Source: Isoetes taiwanensis
Taxonomy: Eukaryota; Streptophyta; Lycopodiopsida; Isoetales; Isoetaceae
DNA length: 64,000 nucleotides
Direction of reading: 5' to 3'
NCBI GenBank assembly: GCA_021234155.1
Contig: JAJEKV010000025.1
Location: forward strand, 2,317,339 to 2,381,338
Positions 57,818-64,000 of this stretch are shown in pieces. Below the pieces are notes generated by a model. It saw only the letters and a list, made by a program, of their open reading frames with translations. It did not search any database and was not told where the DNA came from. A program made the position numbers and the translations under genes. Every line of letters starts with the position of its first letter. The first letter of the stretch is position 1.

Positions 57818-58055
57818 GGGCGTTTGATCTAGTGGTAATACACTAGTTCCTTAGCAATGTGGTCTCGAGTTCGAGACCGCCCAGAATCGCACTCGGTACT
57901 GTTGGGGGTCAAATCCCAATAGACGCAATGTATCCCAATAGACGCAATGTAAGGTGGTTGGGGGCAGGGCCCAACCAAGCAATGTAGCGTGGTGTGTGGT
58001 CACATGTCCAGTTGGATGCTGCCTAGTGGCGTGACGTTAAAACTACTATCTATCT
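57818..58055 (+). mobile_element. tRNA-derived SINE
   Basis: The head is tRNA-like: box A TGATCTAGTGG (57824-57834) and box B within GGTCTCGAGTTCGAGACC (57861-57878), spaced as in a tRNA gene. A ~150-bp body follows, and a tail GTGACGTTAAAACTACTATC plus TATC-like units (58030-58055). The end closely resembles the LINE 3' ends in this window, suggesting LINE-assisted mobility. The body is duplicated downstream. Confidence 0.75.
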
Positions 58056-58309
58056 CATAAATTGATTAAAAGTTGAGCCCCAATTGATGAAAATGTTAAA
58101 ATATGATATAATAGATAATACTTCGCAATGTAAGGTGGTTGGGGGCAGGGCCCAACCAAGCAATGTAGCGTGGTGTGTGGTCACATGTCAAGTTGGATGC
58201 TGCCTAGTGGCGTGACGTTAAAACTACTATCTATCTCATAAATTGATTAAAAGTTGAGCCCCAATTGATGAAAATGTTAAAATATGATATAATAGATAAT
58301 ACTTCGCAA
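57943..58309. repeat. 181-bp tandem duplication covering the SINE tail
   Basis: Two units starting CGCAATGTAAGGTGGTTG at 57943 and 58124, almost identical (one difference seen: GTCCAGTTGG against GTCAAGTTGG). Very recent duplication. A smaller 19-bp doubling (ATCCCAATAGACGCAATGT) precedes it. Confidence 0.9.
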
Positions 58310-58319
58310 ATATAAATGA

Positions 58320-60279
58320 CACTTGATTCCTGCTTGAAAAGCACCCCCACTAAAAGAGACCTTCGCCTCTGACTTCAAGAGATCTTCACAATATAACAAA
58401 GAAAAGATGGATGGAATTTTAATAGTTGCTTATGTGCACGTAGTACAAATGGCAACTGGGGAGCCCATTCCGTCTCCGGAATGGAAAACAGCACTCCAAT
58501 TCTGCTCAGCAGGTCATGAACAGGTAATCAGCTGCTAAATCCCTTCTCCCCAGTTGCCATGTTGTGGGGGGATGAAGTTGGGTCGCTGATTCTAGGACCT
58601 GCTCCCGGCTGCCGCCGGTCGCAGGATCCCCTGGAATCAGCTTCCCAACTTCCATCCCCCCATACATAAAGGAATTATAACTTGAATCACTGTGACGCTC
58701 CCAGAACATATACGACGCTCGGGCGTATACATACGGGGACTTCCCCCTCCCATGGCAACCATCTCGCCATGAGCAGAGGGCCCTCCGTCTAACTCGGCCC
58801 ATCTATGGAAAGATGCTCGAGTGAAGGACACAGAGGGGTCATTCGGCCCACGCCTTCGATGGGGCTCCCATGTCGCGGAAGCGTGAATACAAGGTCATCA
58901 TACAGCATAATCATATCATAAATACCACCACGAAGGGTGGCACATCCATCCAATTGATAATAACAGAGAAGATACATTTAATACTAGAAGAAACACCCCA
59001 CCCATGGTTCTACCCCGGCTCAGACTCTAGTGAGGATCGACTGACGGCTAGGTTTTAAGAGATCAGCAGACCGAATCTTGGCATGGCGTTGGATGGCATA
59101 GAACATCGGCTAGGGTTGTCCACTCCATCCGCCCCTCCTATACACACTTTGCAGATGAGTCGAATCATGCTATGGCATCGCTATAGCCTTCCGGAGGCGC
59201 AGACTCAAGGTATCACCCTTCGAGCCTACTCCAGGTTTCATGAAGACCTGGTCCGATGAGGCAGGTCAGGGAAGTGTCCCCTTCCAGGATCACAGCGGTT
59301 CCATGGGTAAGCTAGAGAATATGTGCCGCATCGGGCCGACCCCGCATCCGTGCCCACCTACTCCCCTAACTTTATCTTCAAAGTACACGGGATGCCCCAT
59401 ACGGGTCACACCTCCGCACCGGGGAGAGTGTCGGACCCATACCCGCCCTCACGTGGATCGGGGCTATCGGGCCTAGCCCTTTGTAGGAGTCCTGGGAGCC
59501 TTTTATGTTCGTGCAAGACCCCACCCCACTTCACCGCTGCGTCCCTTCTCGGTGCTAAGCAATTCCATAGCATCCCGACCCGGTGGTCTCTTGCTGTGTG
59601 CCGCAACTAATGGGAATATCTGGGGCTCTATCTAGGAGCATACTACAATATATGGGCTCAGAGGTCTCTACCCCCCTTTAATCCCTGCTTTACGGAAGCT
59701 GACAGAGATACTTTCATAGATTCATCCATCCTTACTTAACAAAGCATAATCCATAATTGAAATATAATCCTCAATATCAAAGAAGGGTTAGTCCTAAACA
59801 AAGATAACCAGAGAAGACTAACTGAGGCACCATCCTAGAAGCTCAAGCTAGACTACCCACTAACCCGAGTTTCTGCTAGAACCGTTATCATGGGGCACCT
59901 CCATCTTTCAGCAACTTGGGTGTTCAGCAACAACTTCAGCAACTTGGGTGTTCAGCAACAACTGGGGCGCTCAGCAGCTGCTCCTCCTGGTTCGATTTTG
60001 GGGCCAAATGGGATAGGGATCCAATTTGATGCCCCAAGTTAGCATTCCCATGCTGGCCAATCGAATTTGGCCAAGTGGCGCCTTCCTAATTAATCAATTA
60101 ACCCATTTAAGTTAATTTGACAATACTTGTAATTAACCTTTAATAATTAATTTAGCATAGCTAAATTAATCCCTTTTAGGTCAACCCCCTAGGTTAAAAT
60201 ACCCCATGGTGGCGTATCTTTACTGGGTGATGTGTCAGTATATTTATACGTATACCGTATAAATACTTGGAACGTCACA
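58320..60279 (-). mobile_element. 3' LTR of the second gypsy element (left border uncertain)
   Basis: On the minus strand the LTR starts TGTGACGTTCCAAG at 60279, directly after a polypurine tract. The opposite border is not certain because the partner LTR lies outside the window; 58320 is a guess. No genes inside; the GC-rich open frames at 58506-59610 are not conserved-looking. A 28-bp direct repeat (59908-59963) and a 12-bp inverted pair (GGCAACTGGGGA at 58450, complement at 58547) are present. Confidence 0.6.
59908..59963. repeat. 28-bp tandem duplication in the LTR
   Basis: TCAGCAACTTGGGTGTTCAG plus CAACAACT, twice without a gap. Identical copies. Confidence 0.85.
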
Positions 60280-60292
60280 TTCTCCCCTCCTT
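60280..60292 (-). other. Polypurine tract of the second gypsy element
   Basis: AAGGAGGGGAGAA on the minus strand immediately before TGTGACGTTCC. Marks the 3' LTR start and the element orientation. Confidence 0.85.
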
Positions 60293-60771
60293 AGAAATAA
60301 TGCTGTCCTCAGCATTAGGGTTAGTTAAAAATATAAGAAATTATACCTAAAAGAAGGAAGGTAATTCCTCATTTCCAAAGGTAATAACATTAAAATTCAA
60401 AGCATATAAGAGCTTAAGCACCAGGGTGCATTTCTCATAATTATCATAAAAGAGGTTTAAGGACCGAAGTCCGATATCAAACATCACAGTGACAAAAAAG
60501 TAACACATGTAGACAAGGTAAAACTGGAGAAGTCGGGCCATCAGCAACCCTCTGTACATGGGCAGGTCACGTACTACTCACTGGCCTGCACATGTCAATA
60601 CATCAGTATATAGATATTATAAGTAGGTTGTGGTTGAAGGGACCACCCCCTATAAGAAATAAAAGGAAAACCTATTTACAAGGGAACCTATCATGCCTAT
60701 GGTTCGCAATTCATTGCGGCGTAAGGAATGACCAAGTTCCCATTATAGCCGAGATGAATGCGGCCTATGAC
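60293..60771. other. 3' untranslated stretch of the second gypsy element
   Basis: Between the pol stop and the polypurine tract. The only frames are short and overlapping. No feature seen. Confidence 0.5.
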
Positions 60772-63700
60772 CTACATGCCTTCCAAGCAATTCGCGGTCA
60801 TGCCAACATCGACAATACACCACGTCCTAGAGAACACGAAGGTGATCTCATCATCGGTAACTATTGTCAACCACGATGCATCTACCCCTCTACTGCATGA
60901 TTCTCGGCGAATCAAGCCTTCAAGCTTACCGCCGGGTGCGGGGTTGATAACATCGTTGATGGTGCAGCCCTGAGATTCCCGCATGAAGTCTGGATAGTGC
61001 TTCTCAAGGTCTATCTTCATCACCCACGTAGCATCTTCAACTGGCAAGTGTTTCCACTTAACCAAGTATTGCAACATTTGAGTCCTTCTGGTCTGCTTAT
61101 AAGCTCGATCAAGAAGAGCTTCAGGCACTATATCTAGATGCTCCTCTGTCATCTCAAGGAGGGTGGGTGTATCCAAGATCTCCTCTGGATCTGGGGTATG
61201 TTGCTTCAGAAGACTCACGTGAAAGACCTTGTGGATCTTCAAGCGGGGTGGCAAATCCAAATGATATGCCTGTTCTCCCACACGTTCAATGATTTTGAAC
61301 GGGCCAGCCCATCTGGGTGCGAGCTTCTTGCAGTTGCCAATCTTAAGCTTGGCTTGTTTAACCTTAATCTTGAGCCAAACTGATTCGCCCACCTGGAAGA
61401 CTCGTGGGGTTCTGTGCTTATCCGCGACACTCTTCTGACGACTGCGTGCAGCTAACAAGTAACCACGAACTTCCTCAACCAAAGCTTGCATTTCCAAGAG
61501 GAGCTGTTGAGAAACCTCCACCTTAGAAACGGGATTATGCCATGTGTCTGGAGTAAGGCATTGATACCCATAATTTATCATGAAGGGAGACATTCTGGAA
61601 GACTCCTGTTTCATGCCATTATAGGCAAATTCGACCAAATAAATATAGTCGGCCCATTGTGACTGCTTACTCCACACATAACTCCGCAGCATGTCCTCTA
61701 TAATGCGATTGGTACGCTCTGTCTGACCATCCGTCTGAGGATGATATGCCGTACTCATAGCAAGCTTGGTTTGGATGGTGGCAAAGAAATCTTTCCAAAA
61801 TGCACTTACGAATTTGGGATCCCTGACGGATACGATAACTCTTGGCATTCCATGCAATCTGAAGATCTCCTTTGTAAACAGCAAAGCAGTATCGAAGGCT
61901 GTATCCGTGGTACGACATGGCAAGAAATGAGCCATTTTCGACAATTTGTCGACCACTACCATTAATGCATCATATCCACTGAGAGTACGTGGAAGGCCCA
62001 CAATAAAATCCATGGTTATTACTTCCCATTTGGCATTGGGCACATCCAGAGGTTGCAACTCTCCTGGAATCCTTAATTGCTCAGCCTTGGTTTGTTGACA
62101 CACCTGACACTGCTTAATATACCTGGCAATGTCCTTCTTCATGGAAGGCCAAAAATAACTGGAGCGGATCTTAAAGTAGGTCTTCATAAAACCTGCATGT
62201 CCAGCTATAGGGCTGTTGTGTGTGTCATGAAGAATAAGTTTACGGACTCCGAAAGTCTCAGATACACACAACTTATCTTTGTAATATAACAAATTGCCCT
62301 CTTTCTCATATGAACGGAAGGCTTCACGTTCTTTATCTGTGCGTGCCTCCTTAGCCAAACTATCCCACACATCACGGAACTCTGGATCCGTGGCCAAGGT
62401 CTGCGTTATCTGTTTCCCGAACTCACTGGTGAGTGTGGAACAATGGGTGCGGGTTACCAAGGGATGGCATGACAACGCATCCGCAACGACATTGTGTTTC
62501 CCAGGCTTATACATAATCTCAAAATCGTACTCCTCTAGAAATTCCATCCATCTCCTTTGACGGAGGTTGAGATTCGGCTGGGTTGATAGATAACGGAGAC
62601 TCTGATGATTCGTATCAAGCTGAAATCTTCTACCAAGAAGGTAGTGTCTCCATATACGCAGAACGTGGACTACGGCCAACAACTCCTGATCATGGGTAGG
62701 GTATCACTGCTCAGTCTCATTCATTTTCTTTGAATCATAGGCAATAACCCTCCCCTCCTGCATTAGGACTCCACCGGTAGCAATCTTACTGGCATCCGTT
62801 GCTACTAGTTTATCCTTTTCGGGGTCCGGCAATGTGAGGACTGGTGCTGACGTTAAAGCATCCTTAAGCTTCTAAAAACTTCCCTGGACCTTTGCTTTCC
62901 AATGCTCAATCCAATCCATCACTTTCTCATGCTTTGTAAGATCAGTAAGAGGTGCTGCAATCTTTGCAAAATCCTTAACAAATTTCCGGTAATACCCTGC
63001 CAATCCCAAGAAACTTCGGACCTCTGAAACATTACCTGGAAGGGGCCAATCCTTCACTGCCTCTATCTTCGCTGGATCTGTAGCAATTCCCTCTGCTGAA
63101 ATAACATGTCCCAAATAGTCCACCTTCGGAGTGGAAAACTTGCACTTAAAGAACTTGGCAAAGAGCTGGTGACGTCTTAGCTTTTGTAGGGCCAACCGAA
63201 GATGTTTCTCATGCTCCTCCAGGGTCTTACTATAGATGAGAATGTCGTCAAAGAAAATAACAACAAAATCATCCAAGTATTATCGGAAGACATCATTCAT
63301 TAACCGCATAAAAGTTGCGGGGGCATTAGTTAGTCCAAAAGGCATAACGTAAACTCATAATGCCCATATCTAGTGCGAAAAGCAGACTTATGGATGTCCT
63401 CCTCTTTAATTCTTATTTGGTGATACCCGGAGCGTAAGTCAATCTTTGAGAAGTACTTGGCCCCTTGCAACTGGTCCATAAGATCGTCTGCTCTAGGCAA
63501 AGCATAGTGATTCTTGATCGTATGCTTGTTGAGTTGCCGATAATCAATACACATCCTCAGGGAGCCATCCTTCTTCTTAACAAACAGGATAGGAGCGCCA
63601 AAAGGCGAAACACTAGGACGAATGAAACCTAGGTTTAGTAACTCCTGAAGTTGCTTCTTAAGCTCTACCAATTCAGGGAGACTCATACGGTACGGGGCCT

Positions 63701-64000
63701 TACTGGTAGGCTTAGTACCTGGTCCCAAAGCTATCTCACATTCTACCCCTCTGAATGGAGGTAGTTTCTGGATCTCGTCTGGGAAGAGATCGCTAAATTC
63801 CCGGAGAAGTTTAGCAATGCTTTCTGGCAACGCATCAACTATTTGCTTCTGCTTAGCATCTGACTCAATGGATGCAAGTCTGACAACGCAAAGTAACTTA
63901 TCCTTGCGTATAGCCTTATTTAACTGTATGATGGACATAGACTGCATAATGGGGTTTAATGGATCACCTTTTATAGTTATGCGGGCTCCATTAGCTGCGT
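60772..64000 (-). pseudogene. Second chromovirus pol, broken, runs off the right edge
   Basis: Minus-strand pol enters from the window edge. [62 protein letters not shown]; after a frameshift near 63345, [20 protein letters not shown], so FFDD replaces the usual Y(V/L/I)DD. RNase H: RRFQLDTNHQSLRYL. Integrase: SCHP, then CQVCQQTKAE; core MDFIVGLP keeps the first Asp; the second motif reads VSVRDPKF where SDRDP is expected, so the catalytic Asp is replaced by Val; QTDGQTERTNR keeps the Glu. Chromodomain at the C terminus (MLQYLVKWKHLPVEDATWV). Extra stops near 63280, 62874 and 62706. From 62682 to 60772 the frame is open for 636 codons, so decay is recent. Confidence 0.9.

Noticed and set aside
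57824-57878. Functional tRNA gene
   Set aside because: No matching acceptor stem, and it continues into a body and microsatellite tail, as a SINE does.
58506-59610. GC-rich ORFs as host genes
   Set aside because: They lie in the LTR of the second gypsy element, overlap on both strands and show no domain.

Overview
This is eukaryotic nuclear DNA from a land plant, dominated by transposons. Evidence: GT-AG introns of 58-95 bp in a hAT-derived gene, PLS-type pentatricopeptide repeat (PPR) fragments, a cyclic-nucleotide-gated-channel exon, a plant GT29 sialyltransferase-like gene, two chromodomain Ty3/gypsy retrotransposons, LINE 3' ends with microsatellite tails, and a CACTA transposon. The mix (PPR fragments, hAT genes of the ZNF862/KIAA1586-like type, LINE reverse transcriptases with a VLLYGVEVW block) makes me suspect a seed-free vascular plant (fern or lycophyte). 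That is inference.

Layout. 0-4 kb: short interspersed repeats, a fold-back of about 1.2 kb, and a 5'-truncated LINE on the minus strand. 4-15 kb: a decayed region littered with near-perfect palindromes (AAATTGGGCG, CC, CGCCCAATTT). Between them, minus-strand reading can be followed in short pieces through many frame breaks; one piece starts with the histone H3 tail sequence MARTKQTAR. 15.4-18 kb: two plus-strand ORFs of unknown function. 18-22 kb: gene-poor DNA with small tandem repeats, plus an LTR scrap and pol-linker scrap of the gypsy family found again at 46-52 kb. 22,066-40,082: one 18-kb CACTA element with matching CACTACAA ends, AAA target duplication and palindromic subterminal repeats, carrying a 14-kb, 13-copy, ~1,085-bp GC-rich tandem array. 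40-43 kb: a CNGC exon and two PPR pseudogene fragments on opposite strands. 43-46 kb: a decayed hAT transposase-derived gene. 46.2-51.9 kb: pol (plus) and gag-protease (minus) of one chromovirus family, meeting at two head-to-head partial LTRs. 51.9-53.1 kb: LINE 3' half. 54.4-55.7 kb: the best intact gene of the window, a GT29 sialyltransferase-like protein. 57-58.3 kb: a LINE tail and a tRNA-derived SINE. 58.3-64 kb: a second chromovirus on the minus strand, running off the right edge.

Apart from the GT29 gene and possibly the ORFs at 15.4 and 17.0 kb, nothing looks like a functional host gene. Most coding-like sequence is broken transposon protein. Several tempting long ORFs in the GC-rich array are not genes. 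Some apparent ORF starts are TTG or GTG; where it matters I give the first ATG instead. All assignments are by reading the sequence; no database search was possible.
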